From the NCBI GenBank assembly GCA_021805275.1, contig JAJZFQ010000138.1, forward strand, positions 1-12,857: a stretch of 12,857 nucleotides of DNA, read 5' to 3'. A program made the translations under genes and the position numbers. Positions 1 through 7,160 of this stretch are shown here, in pieces; the stretch's first letter is position 1; every line of letters begins with the position of its first letter. A model generated the notes under the pieces. The model was not told the origin of the DNA and searched no databases. It saw only the letters and a list, made by a program, of their open reading frames with translations. The DNA is from Pseudomonadota bacterium (GTDB lineage: Bacteria > Pseudomonadota > Gammaproteobacteria > Steroidobacterales > Steroidobacteraceae).

Positions 1-408
1 CTGGCACGACAGGCGGGCGTCCACGTGGAAACTGTCCGCTACTACCAGCGCCGCGGCTTGCTCGAGGAACCGCGCCGCCCACCGGGTGGCATCCGGCGCT
101 ACAGCGAGGCGCACGCCCGCAGACTGCGGTTCATCAAGCAAGCCCAGGGACTGGGCTTCAGCCTGGAGGAGGTTAAAGACCTCCTCACCCTCGAGGACGG
201 CCGGCACTGCCGCGAAGCCGAACGGCTGGGCGCGCTGAAGTTGACCGCAGTGCGGGAGCGGCTGGCGCAGCTGCGCCACGTGGAGCGGGCGCTCGCGGGC
301 CTCGTCAACCAGTGCCGCTGCAACAGAGGCACGGTGAGCTGCCCGCTGATCGCGGCGCTGGAACGCGAGCCCACCACCGTGCGCCCGCGCAACCGCCGTG
401 ATCGCTGA
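1..408 (+). CDS. merR: MerR-family Hg(II)-type transcriptional regulator (5' end outside window)
   Basis: The reading frame is open from the first base and ends at TGA 406-408. By alignment to Tn501 MerR from memory, about 12 N-terminal residues lie upstream of the window. Visible residues 1-45 form the winged-helix DNA-binding domain (AGVHVETVRYYQRRGLL, then RRYSEAH). A dimerisation helix follows. Three cysteines match the mercury ligands of MerR: C70 (in GRHC; C82 in MerR), C105 (QCRC; C117) and C114 (VSCPLIAALE; C126), with the 9-residue spacing between the last two conserved. An extra cysteine sits at 107. Known of the family: it twists the promoter to activate transcription when Hg(II) binds, usually from a divergent merT promoter. 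Here the next gene runs in the same direction and nearly overlaps, so the two are probably co-transcribed. Mercury specificity is inferred from the cysteines; a related metal-sensing member is possible. Confidence 0.9.
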   Translation: MARQAGVHVETVRYYQRRGLLEEPRRPPGGIRRYSEAHARRLRFIKQAQGLGFSLEEVKDLLTLEDGRHCREAERLGALKLTAVRERLAQLRHVERALAGLVNQCRCNRGTVSCPLIAALEREPTTVRPRNRRDR

Positions 409-430
409 GGACTCCTTCCCGGGGACGGCG

Positions 431-1009
431 ATGCCCGATCGCGACTGGTGGAGCGCCCTATGGCCCGCTCCGGGGCGGGTCCTTGCGGATCTTGGAATTG
501 AGCCGGGCCTGGAACTCGTCGATCTGTGCTGCGGAGATGGTCATTTCACGGCAGCGATCGCACAGCAAGCCTCCCGGGTCACGGCCATCGACATCGATCC
601 GCGGATGTTGGAGCTGGCGCGGACGAAAGTCGCAGCGGCTGACGCCGGCCACTGCACGTTCATCGAGGGCGATGCTTACGACCTCGCCGCCCTCGTACCG
701 CGGCCGGTGGATCTCGTTTTCATGGCGAACACCTTCCATGGAGTGCCCGATCCGCAGCGCCTCGCGCGCGCCGTGGCGGGGATCTTGAAGCCGAACGGCC
801 GATTCGTCGTCGTCAACTGGCAGCGCCGCGCGCGCGAGGAGACACGGGTGCTCGGCAAGCCACGCGGGCCGAAGACCGAAATGCGCATGGAGCCAGCGGC
901 GCTCGCCGCGGCGCTCGCGCCCTGCGCACTGCGACTTGAGCACATCATCGACCTCGCGCCCTACCACTACGGCGCAATCCTCAGAAAAGGCATGCCGGAG
1001 AGCGGATGA
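431..1009 (+). CDS. class I SAM-dependent methyltransferase, coupled to merR
   Basis: This is a 192-residue Rossmann-fold methyltransferase. Motif I is VDLCCGDGHF (residues 30-39). The acidic post-I loop is AIDID (52-56), GDAYD lies at 80-84, and the motif IV region VDLVFMANTFHG spans 93-104. The C-terminus has an YHYGAILRK segment. It looks like a single-domain cytosolic enzyme, and the substrate cannot be read from sequence. The start is uncertain. ATG 431 has GGGGA five bases upstream and lies 22 bases after the merR stop. GTG 398 would add 11 residues and overlap merR by 11 bases, which would mean translational coupling. Either way the gene follows a mercury-type merR immediately, so control by it is plausible, with methylation of a metal, metalloid or toxic small molecule as an inferred role. 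An adjacent cysteine pair (33-34) lies inside the SAM-binding motif. No merT, merP or merA is seen downstream. Confidence 0.85.
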   Translation: MPDRDWWSALWPAPGRVLADLGIEPGLELVDLCCGDGHFTAAIAQQASRVTAIDIDPRMLELARTKVAAADAGHCTFIEGDAYDLAALVPRPVDLVFMANTFHGVPDPQRLARAVAGILKPNGRFVVVNWQRRAREETRVLGKPRGPKTEMRMEPAALAAALAPCALRLEHIIDLAPYHYGAILRKGMPESG

Positions 1010-1124
1010 GAATGAGTCCCGATCTGCCCTTCGCAACGGCCGGCGGGTCCGAATCCTCACCCCCACCCAGAGGCAAGCACTTGGCACGATCGGCGCTGAT
1101 AAATCCGGCATAATCGGCGGCGAA

Positions 1125-1139
1125 ATGCAGCGGCTGCAT
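1125..1139. promoter_or_regulatory. perfect palindrome upstream of the DUF2058 gene
   Basis: ATGCAGC (1125-1131), one central G, then GCTGCAT (1133-1139) form a perfect inverted repeat 43 bases before the likely start codon. A CATAAT hexamer at 1109-1114 resembles a -10 box. The only -35-like box seen, TTGGCA at 1081-1086, is 22 bases away, which is too far for a standard sigma-70 promoter. The palindrome could be an operator or a short hairpin in the 5' leader. Its function is inferred from position only. Confidence 0.3.
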
Positions 1140-1182
1140 CGATGCGGTTGATGTACGACTCTCCTGATACCGAGTGATTTTC

Positions 1183-1713
1183 ATGAGCATGTCATTGCGC
1201 GATCAATTATTGCAGGGGGGCTTGGCCAACGAAAAGCAGGCCAAGGAAGCCGAACGGCAACTCGAGAAACAACAGCGGGGTCGGCGGCAACTCCCGAAGG
1301 ATCAGCGCGCGACGCCGACCGAGGCGGAACTCGCCGCACAGCGGGCGCAGCTTGCCAAAGCCACTCGCGACCAGGAGCTGAGCCGTCAACTCAAGGAGCA
1401 GGCGGACAAAAGAGCCCGCCACGCGCAGATCGAGCAACTGATCGAACAGAATTGCCTGCCGCGATCTCGGACTGATGAACGATACAATTTTGTCGACGGC
1501 AACAAGATTCGCAGCATCCCCGCCGATCATGTGCTACGTGAGCGGCTCAGCCGTGGGGAAATCGCGATCGTGCGCCGCAGCGCAGGCTACGAGCTCGTGC
1601 CAGCAGAGATCGCAGTGCGGATTCGCGAGCGCGATGAAGGTGCGGTGATCGGATGCGGCCTCACCCACGATGCAACGGCCTCTGATGACGTGCCTGATGA
1701 CCTGATGTGGTGA
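1183..1713 (+). CDS. DUF2058 (YaiL-like) nucleoprotein-type protein
   Basis: This is a 176-residue protein beginning MSMSLRDQLLQGGLANEKQA. That is the typical DUF2058 opening, S-L-R/Q-(D/E)-Q-L-L-x-G-L. Residues 15-85 are highly charged and rich in E, K, Q, R and A, predicting a long helix or coiled coil. The C-terminal half has the YNFVDGNKIRSI segment and an ELVPAEIAVRIRERD segment. The protein ends VPDDLMW, the same ending I recall for E. coli YaiL. The family is cytosolic and described as nucleoprotein/polynucleotide-associated, without a firm biochemical role. The open frame begins at GTG 1174. ATG 1183 was chosen because the upstream CGAG (1171-1174) is correctly spaced. ATG 1189 would give the shorter MSLRDQLL form and is also possible. 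The gene stands alone, convergent with the minus-strand genes to its right. Confidence 0.9.
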   Translation: MSMSLRDQLLQGGLANEKQAKEAERQLEKQQRGRRQLPKDQRATPTEAELAAQRAQLAKATRDQELSRQLKEQADKRARHAQIEQLIEQNCLPRSRTDERYNFVDGNKIRSIPADHVLRERLSRGEIAIVRRSAGYELVPAEIAVRIRERDEGAVIGCGLTHDATASDDVPDDLMW

Positions 1714-1724
1714 GATCGGCGGCA

Positions 1725-1910
1725 TCACGGCCGCAGACGTTCAATGACGTTGCCACTCACTGCCTGGGCATCTTCTTCCGGGCGCGCGATGAGTTCCCCG
1801 CCAGCCTTCCTGATCGCCTCCGCAACATCGCGCACCGCGCCCGCGATGGCGCGCTGGAGGTCATTCGTTCGGCTGTCCACAATACCGCATGGCGACGTCG
1901 CAGCGCTCAT
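1725..1910 (-). CDS. possible small protein at the 3' end of the MarR-GNAT gene
   Basis: A minus-strand frame ends at TGA (bases 1727-1725), 11 bases from the convergent DUF2058 stop. Its C-terminal part reads NDLQRAIAGAVRDVAEAIRK, then AGGELIARPEEDAQAVSGN, then VIERLRP. This is amphipathic and protein-like, with GC-ending codons typical of the window. ATG at 1910 gives 61 residues and overlaps the preceding gene by 50 bases. GTG at 1880 gives 51 residues with a 20-base overlap. No strong ribosome-binding site supports either start. I do not recognise the protein. Alternatives are a chance open frame in GC-rich DNA, or an old C-terminal extension of the upstream gene in another frame. Confidence 0.35.
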   Translation of the reverse strand: MSAATSPCGIVDSRTNDLQRAIAGAVRDVAEAIRKAGGELIARPEEDAQAVSGNVIERLRP

Positions 1911-2823
1911 ATCGCGAGCCGTACTTTTCCATAATCTCGGCATCGTGACGGAAGCCCAGCTTCTCGTAGAGATGAATCGCCGCCTCGCACCGTCTGTTGG
2001 TCAACAGGTAGAGCGTCTTCGCATGCAGCGTCGCGGCCCGCTCGATGGTCGCGGCCAGGAGAAACTCGCCCGCCTTCAGACCGCGCGCGCTGGCGCGCAC
2101 GCCCATCTTCGTCAACTCGAAGCTCTCATCGCCCGTCTTGCGCAACGCGCAGGTACCGACGATCCCGAGTCCGGGCGCTTCTACGAACAGGATCGTGCCG
2201 CCGGAGTCGACGATGCGCCCGCGCGGGTCTTGCAGAACCTCCAGGTCACTCCCCTCCAGTTTGAACATGGAAGTGATCCATTCGGCATTGATCTCATGGA
2301 AGGTGGCGGCAAGATCATCGCTGAACTCGCGGATGAGGAGTCGTTCGGACGCGACGCCGGCGACACGCTCGTGCAGCGGCCTGCAGGCCAGGGCGGTCTC
2401 GAGCGCCTCGATCTGCTCGAGCAAGGGTCCGCAGAGCCCCGCGCACATCTCGTTGACGGCCGCCGTGACGCGCGGCCAGACGAGCATCTTGACCCGCGCC
2501 ATCACCGCCCGCCCGGCCGCGGTGAGCGAGAGGGTGCGCTGGCGCTGATCCGCCCCCGGCGAGGCCTCGATGAGCCCGAGGCTCACGAGCTGGCGGGCGG
2601 CGCGCGTGACCCCCGGTTGACTCGTGCCCACCGCTTCGGCCAGCTGTCCTACCGTCAACGAGCTGCGATCGAGCGCGCTCAGCAGTGGCAGGTGAGAGGG
2701 CTGCACCGTCAGTCCGGCATCCGTGAGCACTCGCGCCGCTCCGGCCTGCATGCGTTCCGCCAACCTCTTCAGGCGGCTGCCGAGAAAAATCGGCCCCAGA
2801 TCGCGCAAGATGTCCGCTGGCAT
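1861..2823 (-). CDS. MarR-type regulator fused to a GNAT acetyltransferase
   Basis: This is a 320-residue two-domain protein. Residues 1-150 are a MarR-like winged helix; the DNA-reading part is LTVGQLAEAVGTSQPGVTRA (56-75), and the wing is around ADQRQRTLSLTAAG. Residues 160-320 form a GNAT fold, with ELTKMGVRASARG leading into the acetyl-CoA loop RGLKAG (247-252) and a terminal AAIHLYEKLGFRHD segment (281-294). In the loop, lysine stands where many family members have glycine. Known fusions of this type are annotated as bifunctional helix-turn-helix regulator/N-acetyltransferases; the ligand and substrate are unknown here. ATG at 2823 is the first start in the frame; upstream the frame stays open to a TGA near 2990 but has no start codon. 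The gene sits behind an AT-rich palindromic promoter region, which fits autoregulation. It is convergent with the DUF2058 gene. Confidence 0.92.
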   Translation of the reverse strand: MPADILRDLGPIFLGSRLKRLAERMQAGAARVLTDAGLTVQPSHLPLLSALDRSSLTVGQLAEAVGTSQPGVTRAARQLVSLGLIEASPGADQRQRTLSLTAAGRAVMARVKMLVWPRVTAAVNEMCAGLCGPLLEQIEALETALACRPLHERVAGVASERLLIREFSDDLAATFHEINAEWITSMFKLEGSDLEVLQDPRGRIVDSGGTILFVEAPGLGIVGTCALRKTGDESFELTKMGVRASARGLKAGEFLLAATIERAATLHAKTLYLLTNRRCEAAIHLYEKLGFRHDAEIMEKYGSRYERCDVAMRYCGQPNE

Positions 2824-2830
2824 GACAGTT

Positions 2831-2858
2831 CCATAACACGATATATAATTTGATATGG
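2831..2858. promoter_or_regulatory. AT-rich imperfect palindrome, probable operator/promoter of the MarR-GNAT gene
   Basis: CCATAACA (2831-2838) and TGATATGG (2851-2858) are inverted arms matching at 7 of 8 positions. They are separated by a 12-base AT core containing TATATAAT. The element starts 7 bases upstream of the MarR-GNAT start codon. It is the most AT-rich spot in the window, in otherwise GC-rich surroundings. MarR proteins commonly bind such palindromes across their own promoters, so autoregulation is inferred. The core can supply -10-like hexamers on either strand, but I cannot fix a -35 box or transcription start. Confidence 0.55.
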
Positions 2859-3777
2859 TATCGGAAGCGAGCGGCGGCGTGAAGCGGCGCAGACCCAGAT
2901 CCGGGAAAGCGGCGCGGGCCGCCGGATTGCGGGCCGCACGCTCGGCCCGGGCGGTGAACGGCGAGGCGTTGTGCCGTCCCTGGTGACCTCACATCCGGGC
3001 CATGCTCACCCTTCGGCGCACTGAAGGAGCCGCTCCGTCAGGCGCGCCGCTCTGACCAGGAACGCCGCGCGTGGAGCCTCGGCCGGCCTCGCCTCCTGAC
3101 CGCGCGACCGGTGTTCCGGGCCGCGGGTCAGGGGCCTGGTGGGGTGGCCCGACACCGTGCGAGCGCGCCCCGCACGGCCGCAACGCATGACCGACCCGGC
3201 CGCCGCTCTTGACACCCGAGGGCACGGCGCCGGGAATCTCGCGGCTTCTCCCGCGCACGGCCCGCGGAGGCGACAGCATCCGCACCGACCCGCCGGGTCC
3301 GCCACGCAAATGACACGACATAGAGCCGCGTCATCTCGAATGCCCCGCCGGCCAGAATGAACGGGACTGACCTACCGTGTGACGACGGTCATCAGGCATC
3401 TTGCGCGCACCAACAGAACGTCATCGCCGAGGTCCCACCGGCATCCTGCACGAATGTCTCGAACCGACGCGGCTTCGCGCGCTCGTGCTCGCATCGAGGT
3501 TCAGGCACTCCTGCTGATCCCAAACATCGTACGCGGCACGCAAGTCTTCACGCGCGCAAGCGGCGATACCCCTGCCGCCCTTCGCGACCCCGCGCATCGC
3601 CCTCCGCGGTGCGCATGTCGTCGCGATGCCGGCACAGCGCCGCCCTCGGCGCTGCCCTGACGAGCGCCTCGACCGCGTTCACGGAAGACCCGCTACTCAT
3701 GCGCCGGAGTTTGCCGTACATTTCCGCGCTACGGTCGAGTCTCCGCCATCTGCGTCTCACCCCGAAGATTGACACTC
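2859..3777. other. 919-base stretch without a convincing gene
   Basis: No frame here gives a recognisable protein. Several fragments are open and partly coding-like. On plus, a 43-residue very basic frame (2855-2986) starts MVSEASGGVKRRRPRSGKAA beside the palindrome. On minus, one frame ends at 3006 with AEAPRAAFLVRAARLTERLL and another ends near 3391 with FETFVQDAGGTSAM before the stop. These could be decayed gene pieces or chance open frames in GC-rich DNA. No tRNA, terminator with a T-run, direct-repeat pair or mobile-element gene is visible. The leader and promoter of the NCS2 permease gene must lie at the right end, but no good -35/-10 pair was found. Confidence 0.5.
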
Positions 3778-5088
3778 ATGCTGGCACGATTCTTCGATCT
3801 TGAACGTCACGGAACGACCCTGCGGACGGAATTGTTCGCGGGACTGACCACATTTCTCACGATGGCCTACATCGTGGTGGTCAACCCGGTGGTGCTCGGC
3901 ATGGCGGGCATGCCGATCGCCGGCGTCGCCGCCGCCACGTGTATTTCCGCCGGACTCGGCAGCATCCTGATGGGCGTGCTCTCGAATTATCCGCTCGCGC
4001 TCGCGCCGGGCATGGGCCTGAACGCCTATTTCACCTACACCGTGGTGAAGACCATGGGCGTCCCGTGGCAGGTCGCCCTCGGATGCGTATTTCTCTCGGC
4101 CGTCGCCTTCCTGTTGCTCACGCTCTCCGGGGTGCGACAGCTCATCATGAACGCGGTACCGCGCTCGCTGTTCGCCGCCGTCAGCGGCGGCATCGGCCTG
4201 TTCATCGCGTTCATAGGTCTGAAGGACGCCGGGATCGTGACCTACCATCCCGGCACGACGGTCGGACTCGGCAAGCTCACTACCGCAACACCGGCGCTCG
4301 CCCTCCTCGGATTACTGGTGATCGCGGCCTTGCAGGCCCGGGCCGTCAAGGGCGCCATGCTGTTCGGCATCCTCGGCACGGCGGCCGTCGCGTGGATCTT
4401 CGGACTGACGCACTTCACGCCGATGGCCTATCGCCTGAGCGACCTGTCATCGACCGCATTGCGGCTGAATATTCCGGCCGCACTGAACATCGGCGGCGGT
4501 CTCGGACTGTCGCTCATCGAGATCGTCTTCGTTTTCCTGTTCGTCGATCTGTTCGACAACGTCGGCACCCTGATGGCCGTCACCCGGCGCGCAGGGCTCG
4601 TCGACGCCGACGGCACCGTCCCGCGCATGAAGCGGATTCTGCTCGCCGATTCGATCGCGATGCTGCTCGGTGCGCTCGCCGGCACCAGCCCGGTCACCAG
4701 CTACATCGAGAGCACTTCGGGAGTTGCGGTCGGCGGACGCACCGGGCTCACCAGCGTCACGGTCGGTCTGCTCTTTCTGGCCACCTTGTTCGTCGCGCCG
4801 CTGGTGCAGGCCATTCCCGCGGTGGCGACCGCACCGGCTCTGGTCCTGGTCGGTGCGATGATGATGGGTGCACTCGCGGAGATCGATTGGCAGGAGCCGA
4901 GCGACGGGATCCCCGCCTTTCTCACCGTCATCATGGTGCCGTTGAGTTACTCGATCGCCAACGGCCTCGCCTTTGGCATCGTCAGCCACGCGGTCCTGAA
5001 GCTCGTGCGCGGACAGGCGCGCGCCCGTGACTGGCTGGTGTATCTGCTGGCGGCGCTCTGTGTCGCTCGCTTTATTTACCTGACGTGA
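3778..5088 (+). CDS. NCS2-family purine permease, AzgA-like (adenine/guanine/hypoxanthine)
   Basis: This 436-residue inner-membrane protein has many hydrophobic segments and the usual length for the family. It starts FDLERHGTTLRTELFAGLTT, followed by FLTMAYIVVVNP, the characteristic AzgA/PbuG opening. Further signatures are APGMGLNAYFTY (76-87), FVDLFDNVGTLMAVTRRAGL with F259-D260-N261, and GTSPVTSYIESTSGVAVGGR around 302-321. Known members are proton symporters importing hypoxanthine, guanine or adenine; the exact base cannot be told here. ATG 3778 was chosen, with GAAG about ten bases upstream. TTG 3769 in the same frame would add three residues. The gene stands alone on plus. Its stop overlaps by 17 bases the end of the convergent phosphoribosyltransferase gene, which would use its likely product. 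Confidence 0.93.
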   Translation: MLARFFDLERHGTTLRTELFAGLTTFLTMAYIVVVNPVVLGMAGMPIAGVAAATCISAGLGSILMGVLSNYPLALAPGMGLNAYFTYTVVKTMGVPWQVALGCVFLSAVAFLLLTLSGVRQLIMNAVPRSLFAAVSGGIGLFIAFIGLKDAGIVTYHPGTTVGLGKLTTATPALALLGLLVIAALQARAVKGAMLFGILGTAAVAWIFGLTHFTPMAYRLSDLSSTALRLNIPAALNIGGGLGLSLIEIVFVFLFVDLFDNVGTLMAVTRRAGLVDADGTVPRMKRILLADSIAMLLGALAGTSPVTSYIESTSGVAVGGRTGLTSVTVGLLFLATLFVAPLVQAIPAVATAPALVLVGAMMMGALAEIDWQEPSDGIPAFLTVIMVPLSYSIANGLAFGIVSHAVLKLVRGQARARDWLVYLLAALCVARFIYLT

Positions 5089-5674
5089 CCTGCGGGCTGA
5101 ACGCACCGCTCGCCCCGGCGTTTGCCGCGTCGAAGAACTCGACTCCGACCGGCTTGTGCGCCAGGATTTCCTCGCGCGTCAAACCCTGGATCTCATGCGG
5201 AAAAACGAGCCACTGGGAGGTCTCGTGCACGAAGAAGTCCGGGATCAGCGCACTTTGCCGTCGCTCCGGCTTGTAGTACACGGTCGCAATGCGGATTCGC
5301 TCCGGGAGATTGCGCCGACACCGGCGCCGCAGCTCCTCGATGACCGCCTCCAGACTACGCCCTGAATCGTAGACGTCATCCACGAGCAGCAGTTCGTCGT
5401 GCGCCTCGAGCCGCGACACCAGGTAGTCAAGCGCGTGCACCCTGACGGTCTTGTCCCGAACGTCGATGCCGTCGTAGTACGACGTGCGGATCGCGATATG
5501 GTCGACCTGGATCGAGTGGTACTCCAGCACCTCCTGAACCGTGATGCCGATCGGGGCACCGCCCCGCCACATCGCCACCAGGAAGGTCGGGCGCATCCCG
5601 CTCGCCACGACCCGCCGGGCGAGCTCCATCGAGTCGCCCAGCAGCTGATCGGCGGAAATGAACAGCTTCTCCAC
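5072..5674 (-). CDS. purine-type phosphoribosyltransferase (hypoxanthine/guanine/xanthine-like)
   Basis: This is a 200-residue type I phosphoribosyltransferase. The PRPP-binding motif is LLLVDDVYDSGRS (95-107), with the paired aspartates 99-100. The N-terminal loop AMWRGGAPIG (34-43) matches the pyrophosphate loop. A flexible-loop region RTSYYDGIDVRDK (63-75) and a base-binding hood around SQWLVFPHEI follow. The reaction is base + PRPP to nucleoside monophosphate + PPi. A purine base is inferred from similarity to hypoxanthine/xanthine enzymes and from the neighbouring purine permease. The start is GTG at 5674; there is no in-frame ATG nearby upstream, since a TAG intervenes, and only a weak GGAA lies before it. 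It is the last gene of the minus-strand operon, 61 bases after the NCS1 permease. The last 20 or so residues (NAGASGAFSPQVTSGK) look like a non-conserved tail. Confidence 0.88.
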   Translation of the reverse strand: MEKLFISADQLLGDSMELARRVVASGMRPTFLVAMWRGGAPIGITVQEVLEYHSIQVDHIAIRTSYYDGIDVRDKTVRVHALDYLVSRLEAHDELLLVDDVYDSGRSLEAVIEELRRRCRRNLPERIRIATVYYKPERRQSALIPDFFVHETSQWLVFPHEIQGLTREEILAHKPVGVEFFDAANAGASGAFSPQVTSGK

Positions 5675-5735
5675 GGCGGCTATTGTTCCATAAAGCCGGC
5701 CCTGGCGCCCGCGGGCCCGTGTCGGCTCACGCGGC

Positions 5736-7100
5736 TTACGAGCGATGCACGCGCGCTGCGCCGATGCGCAAACCCAGGTAGTAAATGAGGGTCACCACGG
5801 CGGCCGAGCAGACCTGCCAGGGCAGGAAGTGGACCTGCAGTTGCGCCAGAGAACGCGCCGAGGCGCCCAACCACACTCCGGCAAGCAGCATGGTGATGGC
5901 CCACGGCGCCGGCCAGATGAACCAGTCCTGCAGTCGCCGGGGGTGCACATAGAACCGAGACACCGCATCGGCATAGTAGCGACCGTGGAACCAGTCGACG
6001 ACCAGGATGAACGTAAACGGAAAGAGCACCGCGCCCAGCGCCGAGAGAAATCCCTGGATGAACGCCAAGATGCCGAAAATCGCCAGAGCGGTCGAAAACA
6101 GCCCGAGGAGGATGACCAGCATCGGCTGCAGCAGCCGATGCTCGCTTCGGCCCGAGGGATTGACCGCGAGCAGCGTGGTGACCGCCGGGTACAGATTCAT
6201 CGCGTTGGTATGGGCGATGGCGAGAATCACGCCGATCGCCGACACCTCCCCCCAGATCGGCAGATGCTGACCGAGGAGTGCGATGTTCCACTCGCCCGTC
6301 ATGCCAAGCGCGACCCGCCCGAGCGCGCCCATGATCACGACCGCACTCATGACGCCGATGCCCGGCGCCAGCATGTACGCGGCGCGGCGAACGGAGCTCT
6401 CCTCTGGAGCCGATGGCGGACAGAATCGCGTCACGGTCGGGAAAATATAGGCCCACGACAGCAGACTGAAGCTCAAGATCAGATCGATGTCTTGTCCCCA
6501 GTCGATCGCGCCCCGCTGCTGCGGCATAACGAAGGAATACCGCTCGAAGAGGTAATACGCGAGCACTGCGTAGCACAGCAGGAACACCAGTGCGGTGTAG
6601 TTGTAGAACTTCTCCAACACCTCCATGCCGAAGAAGACGAGCGCGATCTGGAGGACTCCGAGCAGGACGAACCACAGCACGCCATGCCCGGGGAATAAAG
6701 TGGAGAGGATCTGCCCGCCCACGTCGGTGTTCAGCCCGAACCAGCCGGCGCCCACGATCGTGTAGAGGATCGACAGCACCGTCGCGCCGCCCATCCCGAA
6801 GGTACGCCGCGCCATCACCATGGAGATGATCGGCACCTGCCGGCCCATGTGCGCCAGCAACATCGAGGGCACCAGACCAATCAGCAGGGCGAGCACGTTG
6901 ACCGCGATGAATTCCGCCAGGCCCATCCCCTTCAAGACCAGTCCGATGACCGGCGTCGTCGCCGATGCCGAGGCGAGACTCCAGATGACGAACAGGGAAC
7001 GGATGCGCATCGTGCGCTCGCGCTCAGGCACCGGAGCGATTCCGAGCGTTTCGACGGCGGGGGCCTCGGGGCCGAGGTGTTCGGATGGGAGCGGATTCAT
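5736..7100 (-). CDS. NCS1-family nucleobase permease (CodB/purine-cytosine type)
   Basis: This is a 454-residue inner-membrane transporter with about twelve hydrophobic segments. The cytosolic N-terminus contains GIAPVPERERT, resembling the GI-x-PVP motif of the family. Helix 1 (LFVIWSLASASATTPVIGLV), the IVGAGWFGLNTDVGGQ region and the AHTNAMNLYPAVTTL region match NCS1 signatures. Members are sodium or proton symporters for cytosine, purines, uracil, allantoin or thiamine precursors; the substrate here is unknown. ATG 7100 is preferred because GAGGA lies just upstream. ATG 7115 in the same frame would add five residues and lacks such a site. It sits 60 bases after cdd and 61 bases before the phosphoribosyltransferase on the same strand, so the three probably form one operon. 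Confidence 0.9.
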   Translation of the reverse strand: MNPLPSEHLGPEAPAVETLGIAPVPERERTMRIRSLFVIWSLASASATTPVIGLVLKGMGLAEFIAVNVLALLIGLVPSMLLAHMGRQVPIISMVMARRTFGMGGATVLSILYTIVGAGWFGLNTDVGGQILSTLFPGHGVLWFVLLGVLQIALVFFGMEVLEKFYNYTALVFLLCYAVLAYYLFERYSFVMPQQRGAIDWGQDIDLILSFSLLSWAYIFPTVTRFCPPSAPEESSVRRAAYMLAPGIGVMSAVVIMGALGRVALGMTGEWNIALLGQHLPIWGEVSAIGVILAIAHTNAMNLYPAVTTLLAVNPSGRSEHRLLQPMLVILLGLFSTALAIFGILAFIQGFLSALGAVLFPFTFILVVDWFHGRYYADAVSRFYVHPRRLQDWFIWPAPWAITMLLAGVWLGASARSLAQLQVHFLPWQVCSAAVVTLIYYLGLRIGAARVHRS

Positions 7101-7160
7101 CGGGTCCTCACGCATTGCGTCGTGCGAAGGGCCATCCGCCGAACGCGCCGGCGCGACCGG

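Noticed and set aside
1045..1080. GGGTCCGAATCC, resembling a tRNA T-arm
   Set aside because: The flanking bases do not form a T-stem and no anticodon or acceptor stem fits upstream.
1081..1114. TTGGCA ... CATAAT promoter for the DUF2058 gene
   Set aside because: The spacer is 22 bases, too long for a standard sigma-70 promoter; mentioned only as context for the palindrome.
1744..2853. 369-codon plus-strand open frame
   Set aside because: It lies opposite the MarR-GNAT gene and is rich in R, H, Q and E with no domain; it is a shadow of that gene.
3769..3774. Perfect TTGACA -35 hexamer
   Set aside because: It lies four bases before the permease ATG, and no -10 box follows at 16-18 bases; chance occurrence.
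5745..6698. 317-codon plus-strand open frame
   Set aside because: It is the codon-aligned antisense of the NCS1 permease, hence its excess of H, Q, R and E; no family match.
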